A DNA stretch of 6,734 bases from Akkermansiaceae bacterium UBA4145 (GTDB lineage: Bacteria > Verrucomicrobiota > Verrucomicrobiia > Verrucomicrobiales > Akkermansiaceae), in contig DFWB01000092.1 in assembly GCA_002380675.1 (NCBI GenBank), forward strand, positions 803-7,536. The letters run 5' to 3'. Made by a program: the position numbers and the translations under genes. Below, in pieces: positions 1 to 6,734 of the stretch. The notes under the pieces were generated by a model. The model saw only the letters and a program-made list of their open reading frames with translations. It ran no database searches and was not told the DNA's origin. The stretch's first letter is position 1. Every line of letters begins with the position of its first letter.

Positions 1-129
1 ACAACCGATGTCCGAGTAGCCCATATCGTCCGACATGATAAGGATGATATTTGGGCGACTATCTGCGGCGGACAGTGTTGGCGGTGCTGCCAGAGCAAGA
101 AGAAGAGCGGGGAGGAAGAAAGGTCTCAT
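1..129 (-). CDS. Sulfatase (arylsulfatase family), N-terminal fragment, exported
   Basis: This is the first 43 codons of a gene that runs off the left edge of the window. The product starts MRPFFLPALLLALAAP, a short positive N-terminus and a hydrophobic core, with a probable signal peptidase cleavage after SAA near residue 22. The mature protein opens with RPNIILIMSDDMGYSDIGC, the characteristic first strand of type I sulfatases. Asp34 and Asp35 correspond to the family's N-terminal pair that binds the active-site calcium. Such enzymes hydrolyse sulfate esters, often on polysaccharides, and act outside the cytoplasm. The formylglycine-forming C/S-x-P-x-R motif should lie roughly 40-50 residues further on, beyond the window, so the maturation type and substrate cannot be judged. 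The start at 127-129 is chosen because AAGGA sits six bases upstream and the signal peptide begins there. An in-frame ATG at 181-183 would add 18 polar residues and has no Shine-Dalgarno. It lies 145 bases downstream of the CotH/LTD gene on the same strand. Confidence 0.9.
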   Translation of the reverse strand, partial: MRPFFLPALLLALAAPPTLSAADSRPNIILIMSDDMGYSDIGC

Positions 130-274
130 ATTCAATCCTTGGTTGGGTGTCTGGCGATAGAGTGACGGGAAAAAGTGATTCATGCGAGAATCGTATTCGC
201 CGGCGTCGCGCAGGCTCTCAATCTCCCTGCCTGAGGTAGTTTTCGAAGCTGTAAGAGGTGCGCCGCTCTTCAAC
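130..274 (-). other. Intergenic spacer between the CotH/LTD gene and the sulfatase
   Basis: The spacer is 145 bases long and has no convincing intrinsic terminator. The only stem near the upstream stop is a 5-bp AAGAG/CTCTT pair with an 8-base loop (253-270) and no following T run. The 8-base palindrome CGCCGGCG lies at 198-205. No clear sigma-70 promoter is visible. Co-transcription of the two genes is therefore possible but not shown. The first 18 codons after the TGA stay open in the frame of the upstream gene before a second TGA at 218-220. Confidence 0.5.
136..140 (-). promoter_or_regulatory. Ribosome-binding site of the sulfatase gene
   Basis: On the minus strand AAGGA is followed by a six-base spacer (TTGAAT) and then ATG. 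It decides between two in-frame starts, because the upstream ATG at 181-183 is preceded by GATTCTCGC, which contains no Shine-Dalgarno match. Confidence 0.6.
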
Positions 275-3200
275 TCAGGGAGCTTCGGGGTCGAAGATAT
301 CCACTTTCATGCGGGTGAAACGCGTTCTTCCGGGCGGCAGATGCAGACGGATGATACTCAGCCCCTCGGCTGGGCTGGTGGATTGAAGGGAGCCCTCACC
401 GGTCCAGGAACCATTGGCGATTCTGATAGCTTCCGTTGTCCAGTTCTCCAGGTCAGAGGATGACTCGATACTCAAAATTACATCTTCCGGGGCAACTGCG
501 GGGGCGTGGTAGGTTGTCGTCAAGCCGCCTGAGGGAGGAATCAGCTGCTCCAGAAGGAGGGGGATGGACTGCTTAGCGGATGGATCGAATCCGAAGGCAT
601 ATTCAAAGGCGTTGTCGAGAAGGTCCCCATCACTGTCCCCAGTATGAACGCCGAGGGCACTGGCCCAGCTCTGATACGAGGAGGCCCCATTAGGGAAGCC
701 GGGAGAACCGTGCCGCGCAAAAGAAGGCATCCACGCAGACCGTTCGTTCCATGTCTCAAGTTCACGGTCAGGGTCCCTTAGCTCTAAGGAAAACCCCGTG
801 GAATCCGTGGCAGGGTGCCAAGCGTGATCATAGGTAAACTTTTGGATGTGGGCGTCAACCGGTTCCGGCAGGGTGAGGGCGATCGCTTCCCCGTCATTGT
901 GAAGTTTGCCGTCTTCGAAGGCCCCCGCGATGTTAATGTCCGGTCCGTGGATCAATTCAAAGAATTTCGGGTCTTTGACAATCACCGCATGGGCGCGGGG
1001 TTCAAGAATCAGGGAGGGGAAAGTGAATTCAATTCCTGCGGTGAACCGCACGCCCTCAAGGTTCAGAGGAAGGTCATAGCTCGTGTTCTGGACCTCGACA
1101 AATTCTCCAGCGCTTCCATCTGGTGGGTTATACATGACCTCTGTAATCCGAAGGTGATCGAGCAGGATCTGCAGCGCAGATTCTGAAGGGTCAGGCGGCC
1201 CCGGGGTTGAGACAGAGGATGTCAGTTCACAATCGAAGACAATATCCGAACTGGTCGCGCTGGCCTGATAGGTAACGACCGCGAGTGTGTTCGTGCCTAC
1301 TAGGAGTGCAGAGCTGGGAACAGGAAAAGGGCCTTCAAGAGAAGCGTTTGTGATTGTCTCTCTCGCCCACGTGTCGTCGTTCAGCTCGCCCTCTGGAACG
1401 TTATGCCTGAGAATTTCGTGACCATTCAGGTAAAAGATTGCGCCATCATCCACATAGGTGGCGAGGGAGAGCAGGGTGCGCGAGGGGTCACCATCAAACT
1501 CAAAGACCGTGCGGAAATAGTAGTTTTTCCTGCCTCGCCGGTAATCAAAGGCTGGAGCGCTCTCCCCGGTTGTTGCGAGGGGAACGGTCAGGGCGCTGGT
1601 CTCGCGGCCAAGCGGAGCGGGGCCGGTTTCCCATTCGCCGTCTGCAAAGTCGGGGCTGATCCATTCGGCCCCCGGATCCCGGTTGTCGAGGAAACGCCAT
1701 TCCGAGTGCTGGAATGGGAGCAGGGTAGAGACTTGTTCAACCCGGGCAGCTCGGTTGTTGGACCGCCCGGGAGTTCCGAACGGGAGAGATTCCACTTCAG
1801 AGGAACCATCTGGATTTCTCCCTTCCACCAGATCCGGCGCCTGCGCACGGAGAGAAACCTGATCGATCAGGATGCCCTCTTCGCTGGTGAGCATCAGCCA
1901 TTGACGGAATCCATTGAGCCGGAAAGGGAATTCATCTGCCTGAGGATGCCGGTCCTCTGTTGAGTAGAGGACGAGGAAGCCCCCCGGTGGGATATATGAG
2001 TGAGCAGGAAGCTGGTGCCTCTCGGGATAGTCGGGCCGGTTGGAGAGCCAGATGCCACCGACATGCATGGGTGAGTCTCCGGGGTTGAAAAGCTCGACGA
2101 ACTCCCCGGTGTAGCGCACCGCAGGATCGGTCAGCCACTCGTTAATCCTCAGGAACCTTGAGGGGGTTAGTCCTGTGGACTGATTTTCGCTGTCAGGAGT
2201 AGGCGCACAAAGGGTCCAGATGCGCTCCGGGCCGTGCCGGCCAATCGAGTTTCCTGGAGCCTGAGTGCCCCAGCGAATAGAATCCACGAGGTTCCCGTTG
2301 TAATAGAGAAGAAGTTCGTCTCCAGACGGGCTGAGGCTCGGCACCTCGTCTCCGGACAGGCTCAGGTAAGCTCCGGGTGCAAGGATGCCGGAAAGCGCAA
2401 TTTTTGTTGGATTGCTTGGGTTATCGGAGAGAAACCAGCCCTCAAGAGACACCGATTGCTCTCTAGGATTGAATAACTCCACCCTGTCTTCGGCAGGTCT
2501 TGCAACGGCTTCTACCTCGTTCAGGAGCGCACTGCTCTGGATACTGGATACGACTTGCCACTCTCTTGAGGATGTTGGGTCGAGCTCATCCTGCCAGTAG
2601 CCGGCGGAATCACGGGCCAATAAATCGACCCGGTAGGTCCCGGGTTCAAGGCCTCGAAGCTGAACCGGGGTTTCGACACTGAGAATGGGGCTCCACCCCC
2701 CGGGATTTCCGTTGGTCACCAACCGGAAGCGATAGTCAGTCACTCCGGCTCCGTTGACGGAAAGGGTCATGCTGTCCAGGTGAGTCAGCGGGCTTGGAAG
2801 GCCTGACACAGTGGCACCCGCTGGAACGATTGCTCCCCGGTCGCGGCCGGCCTTACCCGAGCCGATGGCGGGAGAATCAGGGAGCGGTTTCCAGTTATCT
2901 CTGGGGAGAGGACCGCCGGAGAGGTCGTGGAGAAAGGGGTCGAGGGCGAGATTACCATCGCCGATCCAGTGATCATTCACGGGAAGTATATTGCGAGAGC
3001 CTGTGACCTCGACTTCCTCGGGATAAGCGAAGATGGCATTACATTCCAAAAAGATGTTGGATTCTAGTTTGACGGAGTCAGCGGGCAGAGTGTTGGGTCG
3101 CAGTGGCTCATTAAGGTTGATTGCGGCAATGGTTGCGTTGACGACCGTATTGTTCTCGAACTGACAGTCCGCTCCATTTTTTGCCAGAACTGCGTGGTCA

Positions 3201-6200
3201 ACATTATGAAAAAGGTTACGCGTGAGCGTTACACGGGACTCATTGTTGATGGCAACGGCATTAGCAGTGGAATTTCGCGGGGTGGAGAGGCGGACGTTCA
3301 TGAAAACGTTTCCCTCCAGATGGGCATCGCAGTTGTTCAAGTCGAAGCACTCGTCGGTAGATCCATTGAAAATATTGTCGTAGGCTGCGAGGACAGGCCC
3401 CGGGCGCTGTGCTCCTGAGAAGAGAATAATGTCATTGTAGTTGGGGGACGGGTTGAACACGTTACGGTGCAGAACGAGGAAGTCATTGCCCCTGAGGGTG
3501 GACCCCTTCAATGCTTCAGATTCTGAGACTGGTGGAAACACACAATCACGAACCTCAAGTTGTGGGCTGTAAACCTCAAGAATGGTGTCGTTACAGTGAT
3601 CCCAGGAGACATGATCGAGGAGGAGGCGCGAGCGGCGTAATTCGATGGACTCTCCCTGTCCGTCACCATACTCCATGTCGGTAAAGGAAATCACGTTTTC
3701 GGCAAGAGACTCCTGCCCCGATGGGGCCTCAATCCGGATCCCCTGCCAGACATCCGTTGATCCCGGATTGTGACTGAGACGGATGCGCTGGTAGCGGGTT
3801 CCTTCACAGTTCAAGGCTCCTCCGGGGTGAACCATGATCCCGGCTTCGGGTTGGAAGAACACAGAGGTTCCGGGCTCTATTGTCAGGGTGACATCCGGAA
3901 GAATATTCAAGCTTTCGGAGATGAGCCACGGCCCCCCCGCGGCATCGAGAACGGTATCGATGGTGAGATCTCCTTGGAGCTCGGAGACGTCGCCATCATC
4001 ATAGAGGATATCCATGTAGGCACTGGCGACGATGTTGCCGTCGGTGTCCTGTTCTTCAACCGTGATCCGATTGATGCCGGGAGCGAGGCCCTTGAGGTCG
4101 TAGGCCCAGGTTCCGGGGGCGCCTTCGAGAGTAGCTTGCTCGCCATTGATGAGAACGTGGGTGGCTCTGCCCGCATTGAAGGTTCCTTGGAGGGCGGCAT
4201 TCACGGTGAAAGAGGTTGGCAGGCCCCTGGTCATGTCCAGATTTGAGGAAATGCCGAGGGGCCTTTCGATCACACTCAAAATATCCGCACGGCGCGCGGA
4301 AAGAAATTCCTTGGCGGCTTCACCGATTCCTCTCGGAGTCCAGGTGAGGGCATCGTCAATGAGGCGGTTGGCGCTGTTCTGCTCAAAGGGCCCCACGAGA
4401 AGCTCTCTCAGGATCTGGTAGTAGCGCTGCAGAACCTCGGGCTCGCGGAAAAGCTTCTGTAGCTGGAGGAAGGATTCCCCTCTTTCCACGAAGTCGAGGA
4501 TGGTATGAGGGAGATTTGCAATTCCTATCCGGGAACCGTCTCCCGCTCCAAGAATCGTATCGAGGTCATGCGGGATTAGTTTAAATCTGCCATCGATCCC
4601 ACAATACATGGCGTAATCATCATCGCGTCCGGTAAATATACTGTTTTCCCCATTCGTCAGAATCGTGCTGACTGCCAAATTGCGGAGCCACGACTCCACA
4701 TCCATAACACGGCGGATCTGCTTGAGGTAGTTCTCACCAGAGGCCGTTGACATGACCCCGATAAAACTGTGGAGGTCCGACCAGTCGTTAAGGGAATCGT
4801 TGTTTTCTTTGTCCCATCCACTCCCCCGGTAGTCCGCCTCCAAGTCATTGCTCCCCGGGAAGTAATCCCATCCCGTTCCATTGCCTGTCATACGGTAGAG
4901 ATTGCCACCCGTCTCCAGTGGGTAGTGCTCACGGACATACCGGTTGTTGATAGGTTCATTCTGAACGTAGAAGCCAAAGTGGTGATTGAAGGGCCTTGAG
5001 ACACTGGCGTTCTCCGGAGCAGCATGATTGACGCCGTTAAGGCGAACTGCGACCGCTCGGGATTCGTAGGCAGGAAGCCCCGCCGCCCGGTAGAACATGC
5101 TTCCAAGAAGCTGATTGTAGGAGAACTGAACGTTAAGATTCAGCTCGTCCCTTCCCTTCCATGGGGTGGAAGAGGGAAGTTCGATCTTGAGATTACGAGG
5201 GTAGCGAGAGCGGGTTCCCGACCCCCGCAGCCGTAGCGCACATTGGTAACGAGTGGTGGTTTTTCCATCCACGTTCGCGATGAACGTTGCATTGAATCGG
5301 GCATTTGTATGACGCTCAGGAGAGTCGAACGGAATCTTGAGGAATTCCTCCAACTCCCCGGCAGAGAGGATGAAGCGATAAAACGGGGCCTCACCAGCTG
5401 GTTGTTCACTGTCGACTTGATAAAGAAGATTCGCTTCCTGGAGGCCGTTCTCGTGCGCTGCTGCCGGCCATGTCCGGCTCTGGATCCGGTCAAAGGCCTC
5501 GAGGTAGAACTCAACGGTAGCCCCTTCCGGCCGTGCCGGAAGAACGGCGGTGTAAATATTGTCGTGGGCAACCTCGTCCCCGCCTGTCCCATCATCTCGC
5601 ATGACGGTGGATGCGAATGGGGTTGGCGCCAGCGAGGAAACGCGGTGATGGACTACCCCTCGGATTGGGGAAGAGAGATCATCACTCAAGCGGGCACGCA
5701 CGAGAACCAAGTCTCGCGGGCTTGGCACTGCTGGGTGATGAGATACGTCTTCAATGAAAGGGGCCACATTCACTTGGCGCACCGAGTTAGGAGCCCCGGG
5801 TGTCCCACCCTCGACCGCGCTGAAAGTCCAGTTCTGGCCGAGGTCGTTCCGGGAATGAAGATTGCGAACTTCCAGAGTTCTGCCTCCCCCGTCTGCGGGG
5901 TTGTCCCAGATCCATCCGGTATGGCCACGGTCATCAGAACCGGGCCTTCTCCGTGCCCAGTCGCCACTATCCGCATAGTCGACACGATCGATTTCTGCTC
6001 CAGTATGGTTGAGGAGCCGGAGGGATTCCCCGCGGTTGGAGAGGCGCCCATTCCAGCCTCCGATCATATTCAACACGTTCGGGTGCTGGGCTCGGAATGC
6101 GGCCTCGTTAGCGGCGATCACAAGGAACCCACCTTCGGGAATGCTGACATTCGGGAAGGTGAAGCCTACTCCTTCGAGAGTCCATCCAGCCAGATTAGCA

Positions 6201-6364
6201 GAGCCAAAGCCGCGGTTGTATATCTCAATCCACTCCTCTAAAGGACTTTCTCCCCCGGTGCGCGGGTCGCGATGGGGGGGATGGAACATGACCTCGCTAA
6301 TGACCGGGACCGCTCCCAATTGGGAGAGGCCCAGAACTAGCGCGAAGGCAGCTCGTTTGATCAT
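275..6364 (-). CDS. Secreted multidomain protein: four lamin-tail domains, CotH-type kinase domain, beta-helix
   Basis: This complete 2029-residue gene is probably secreted or surface-located. The likely layout is: signal peptide 1-18; LTD 1, 19-195; Ig-like 200-316, with DDGTGGDEVAHDNIYTAVLP; CotH kinase 326-700; Ig-like 713-790; right-handed beta-helix 796-1185, closing with DPF...SPAIGSG; Ig/FnIII-like 1186-1272; LTD 2, 1275-1395; LTD 3, 1402-1538; jelly-roll-like 1545-1718, with YVDDGAIFYLNG; LTD 4, 1736-1892; aspartate-rich DSDGDLLDNAFEYAFGFDP 1910-1928; C-terminal beta domain to about 2023. CotH landmarks are LRLRGSGTRSRYPRNLK (Lys393), GFYVQNEPI (464-472) and RFKLIPHDLDTILG (Asp600, Asp602). 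CotH of Bacillus spores is an atypical protein kinase; here the substrate is unknown and activity is inferred. LTDs and Ig modules usually serve adhesion or binding. The ATG is fixed by an in-frame TAA five codons upstream (6380-6382). No Shine-Dalgarno is visible before it. No C-terminal anchor, PEP-CTERM motif or LPXTG motif is present. Family assignment is strong; the role is uncertain. Confidence 0.93.
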   Translation of the reverse strand: MIKRAAFALVLGLSQLGAVPVISEVMFHPPHRDPRTGGESPLEEWIEIYNRGFGSANLAGWTLEGVGFTFPNVSIPEGGFLVIAANEAAFRAQHPNVLNMIGGWNGRLSNRGESLRLLNHTGAEIDRVDYADSGDWARRRPGSDDRGHTGWIWDNPADGGGRTLEVRNLHSRNDLGQNWTFSAVEGGTPGAPNSVRQVNVAPFIEDVSHHPAVPSPRDLVLVRARLSDDLSSPIRGVVHHRVSSLAPTPFASTVMRDDGTGGDEVAHDNIYTAVLPARPEGATVEFYLEAFDRIQSRTWPAAAHENGLQEANLLYQVDSEQPAGEAPFYRFILSAGELEEFLKIPFDSPERHTNARFNATFIANVDGKTTTRYQCALRLRGSGTRSRYPRNLKIELPSSTPWKGRDELNLNVQFSYNQLLGSMFYRAAGLPAYESRAVAVRLNGVNHAAPENASVSRPFNHHFGFYVQNEPINNRYVREHYPLETGGNLYRMTGNGTGWDYFPGSNDLEADYRGSGWDKENNDSLNDWSDLHSFIGVMSTASGENYLKQIRRVMDVESWLRNLAVSTILTNGENSIFTGRDDDYAMYCGIDGRFKLIPHDLDTILGAGDGSRIGIANLPHTILDFVERGESFLQLQKLFREPEVLQRYYQILRELLVGPFEQNSANRLIDDALTWTPRGIGEAAKEFLSARRADILSVIERPLGISSNLDMTRGLPTSFTVNAALQGTFNAGRATHVLINGEQATLEGAPGTWAYDLKGLAPGINRITVEEQDTDGNIVASAYMDILYDDGDVSELQGDLTIDTVLDAAGGPWLISESLNILPDVTLTIEPGTSVFFQPEAGIMVHPGGALNCEGTRYQRIRLSHNPGSTDVWQGIRIEAPSGQESLAENVISFTDMEYGDGQGESIELRRSRLLLDHVSWDHCNDTILEVYSPQLEVRDCVFPPVSESEALKGSTLRGNDFLVLHRNVFNPSPNYNDIILFSGAQRPGPVLAAYDNIFNGSTDECFDLNNCDAHLEGNVFMNVRLSTPRNSTANAVAINNESRVTLTRNLFHNVDHAVLAKNGADCQFENNTVVNATIAAINLNEPLRPNTLPADSVKLESNIFLECNAIFAYPEEVEVTGSRNILPVNDHWIGDGNLALDPFLHDLSGGPLPRDNWKPLPDSPAIGSGKAGRDRGAIVPAGATVSGLPSPLTHLDSMTLSVNGAGVTDYRFRLVTNGNPGGWSPILSVETPVQLRGLEPGTYRVDLLARDSAGYWQDELDPTSSREWQVVSSIQSSALLNEVEAVARPAEDRVELFNPREQSVSLEGWFLSDNPSNPTKIALSGILAPGAYLSLSGDEVPSLSPSGDELLLYYNGNLVDSIRWGTQAPGNSIGRHGPERIWTLCAPTPDSENQSTGLTPSRFLRINEWLTDPAVRYTGEFVELFNPGDSPMHVGGIWLSNRPDYPERHQLPAHSYIPPGGFLVLYSTEDRHPQADEFPFRLNGFRQWLMLTSEEGILIDQVSLRAQAPDLVEGRNPDGSSEVESLPFGTPGRSNNRAARVEQVSTLLPFQHSEWRFLDNRDPGAEWISPDFADGEWETGPAPLGRETSALTVPLATTGESAPAFDYRRGRKNYYFRTVFEFDGDPSRTLLSLATYVDDGAIFYLNGHEILRHNVPEGELNDDTWARETITNASLEGPFPVPSSALLVGTNTLAVVTYQASATSSDIVFDCELTSSVSTPGPPDPSESALQILLDHLRITEVMYNPPDGSAGEFVEVQNTSYDLPLNLEGVRFTAGIEFTFPSLILEPRAHAVIVKDPKFFELIHGPDINIAGAFEDGKLHNDGEAIALTLPEPVDAHIQKFTYDHAWHPATDSTGFSLELRDPDRELETWNERSAWMPSFARHGSPGFPNGASSYQSWASALGVHTGDSDGDLLDNAFEYAFGFDPSAKQSIPLLLEQLIPPSGGLTTTYHAPAVAPEDVILSIESSSDLENWTTEAIRIANGSWTGEGSLQSTSPAEGLSIIRLHLPPGRTRFTRMKVDIFDPEAP

Positions 6365-6600
6365 GGCAGGGGACAGGGCTTAGAGGCCCGAGGAAGCAGT
6401 CTCGATAGACGGCATAGTGGTAGAAACCTCGGGCGGAAGAAGGTGATGGTGGACGCTGAAACTTTTGTTCGTGAGGCGCGAATTCGCAAGTATTCTCGCG
6501 GGCCCTTTCCCAAAGTAAAATGAGGGCAAAGTCCTTTAAATAAAGCTTCTGAAGGCTGTTTCAGCGTAGATTCTCCCCGGGGTGGGGTAGTCAGTTTGGG
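6365..6600 (-). promoter_or_regulatory. Upstream intergenic region, likely holding the promoter of the CotH/LTD gene
   Basis: This 236-base gap separates the upstream stop from the ATG of the large gene. An AT-rich stretch at about 6508-6545 stands out against GC-rich surroundings. The best -35/-10-like pair on the minus strand is TTTACT and AATACT with a 19-base spacer, each matching four of six consensus positions, so no promoter is called firmly. Just before the start codon, at 6376-6389, GGGC and GCCC can pair as a small hairpin. There is no purine-rich ribosome-binding site. A 12-codon reading frame (ATG at 6413-6415, stop at 6380-6382) is too short and featureless to call. Confidence 0.35.
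6538..6557 (-). terminator. Possible weak intrinsic terminator after the upstream gene
   Basis: On the minus strand, AGCCTTCAGAAGCT can fold into a five-pair stem with one bulged C and a three-base loop, followed by TTATTT. It lies about 45 bases after the TAA at 6601-6603, which is a plausible place. The stem is short and AT-containing and the T tract is interrupted, so this is a weak candidate. Confidence 0.25.
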
Positions 6601-6734
6601 TTAGCGGGAGGGCAGCTCCGCCGGGCGGGGTGCTTCCAGCTGGAATTCGTAACCGATCAGCGGTCGCGGAAGGGCCGGGGGCTGGGTAAGGCCGCTCACC
6701 ATTTTCAGGGAAGGAATTACCAGCCGCCACCGCC
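6601..6734 (-). CDS. C-terminal fragment of an unidentified upstream gene
   Basis: The last 43 codons of a gene entering from the right edge are visible, ending at TAA (6601-6603). The readable C-terminus runs RWRLVIPSLKMVSG, then a proline-rich PPALPRPLIGYEF, and ends EAPRPAELPSR. I do not recognise the family. It is preferred over the other two minus-strand frames because 32 of 43 codons end in G or C, against 23 of 43 in the competing open frame that ends at 6536. The amino acid mix, alternating hydrophobic and charged residues, also looks like ordinary globular protein. The third frame stops after GGGGW at 6717-6719. No signal or membrane segment is in view. It is on the same strand as the CotH/LTD gene but 236 bases away, so a separate transcript is more likely. 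Being so short, it could still be chance open sequence. Confidence 0.55.
   Translation of the reverse strand, partial: RWRLVIPSLKMVSGLTQPPALPRPLIGYEFQLEAPRPAELPSR

Noticed and set aside
130..183. Upstream in-frame ATG (181-183) extending the sulfatase by 18 residues
   Set aside because: It has no Shine-Dalgarno, the added residues are polar and would bury the signal peptide, and the inner ATG has AAGGA at good spacing.
253..270. AAGAG/CTCTT inverted repeat just after the stop of the large gene as a terminator
   Set aside because: The stem has five pairs, the loop has eight bases and no T run follows.
815..4246. Further plus-strand open frames at 815-1186, 1403-1963 and 3770-4246
   Set aside because: They share the same antisense phase as the one above, and fall opposite clearly recognisable LTD, jelly-roll and beta-helix coding sequence.
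5243..6241. 332-codon open frame on the plus strand opposite the N-terminal part of the large gene
   Set aside because: It lies codon-for-codon antisense to the 2029-residue gene. In this phase a stop needs TTA, CTA or TCA on the coding strand, which are rare here, so long open stretches are expected. The translation has no recognisable domain.
6575..6582. CCCCGGGG palindrome downstream of the right-edge gene
   Set aside because: It is an eight-base self-complementary run in GC-rich sequence with no loop, no T tract and no second copy.
6536..6730. 64-codon minus-strand frame with a GTG start, proline- and alanine-rich
   Set aside because: Third positions lack the G/C bias seen in the overlapping frame ending at 6601, and it has no ribosome-binding site or recognisable feature.
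6717..6734. Minus-strand frame reading GGGGW then stop at the right edge, resembling a glycine-rich C-terminus
   Set aside because: Only five codons are visible, and the frame ending at 6601 across the same bases looks more like coding sequence.

Overview
The window holds parts of three genes, all on the minus strand. In transcription order, right to left, these are the last 43 codons of an unidentified gene (6601-6734), a complete gene for a 2029-residue secreted mosaic protein (275-6364), and the first 43 codons of a sulfatase (1-129). Nothing on the plus strand looks like a real gene. No tRNA, rRNA, CRISPR array, insertion sequence or long DNA repeat was seen.

The organism is most likely a member of the Verrucomicrobiota or a related PVC-group bacterium, possibly marine or otherwise polysaccharide-degrading. 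This is inferred from three things: the moderately GC-rich sequence, the combination of lamin-tail domains (LTD), CotH kinase, a D-x-D-x-D segment and a closing beta domain in one exported protein, and the sulfatase next door. Sequence alone does not settle the genus.

The large protein reads, from the N-terminus: signal peptide, LTD 1, Ig-like module, CotH-type kinase domain, Ig-like module, right-handed beta-helix, Ig/FnIII-like module, LTD 2, LTD 3, jelly-roll-like module, LTD 4, an aspartate-rich probable calcium-binding segment, and a C-terminal beta domain. It has no visible membrane anchor or sorting tag at its end. It is one uninterrupted frame with no sign of frameshift.

Downstream, after 145 bases without a clear terminator, an AAGGA ribosome-binding site precedes a sulfatase with a signal peptide and the N-terminal metal-binding Asp-Asp pair. 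Its catalytic part lies outside the window. Upstream, a 236-base gap contains a weak possible terminator, an AT-rich stretch that could hold the promoter of the large gene, and a 10-base perfect palindrome. The spacing allows the large protein and the sulfatase to share a transcript, which would suit a cell-surface or periplasmic role around sulfated glycans. That functional link is an inference from adjacency only.
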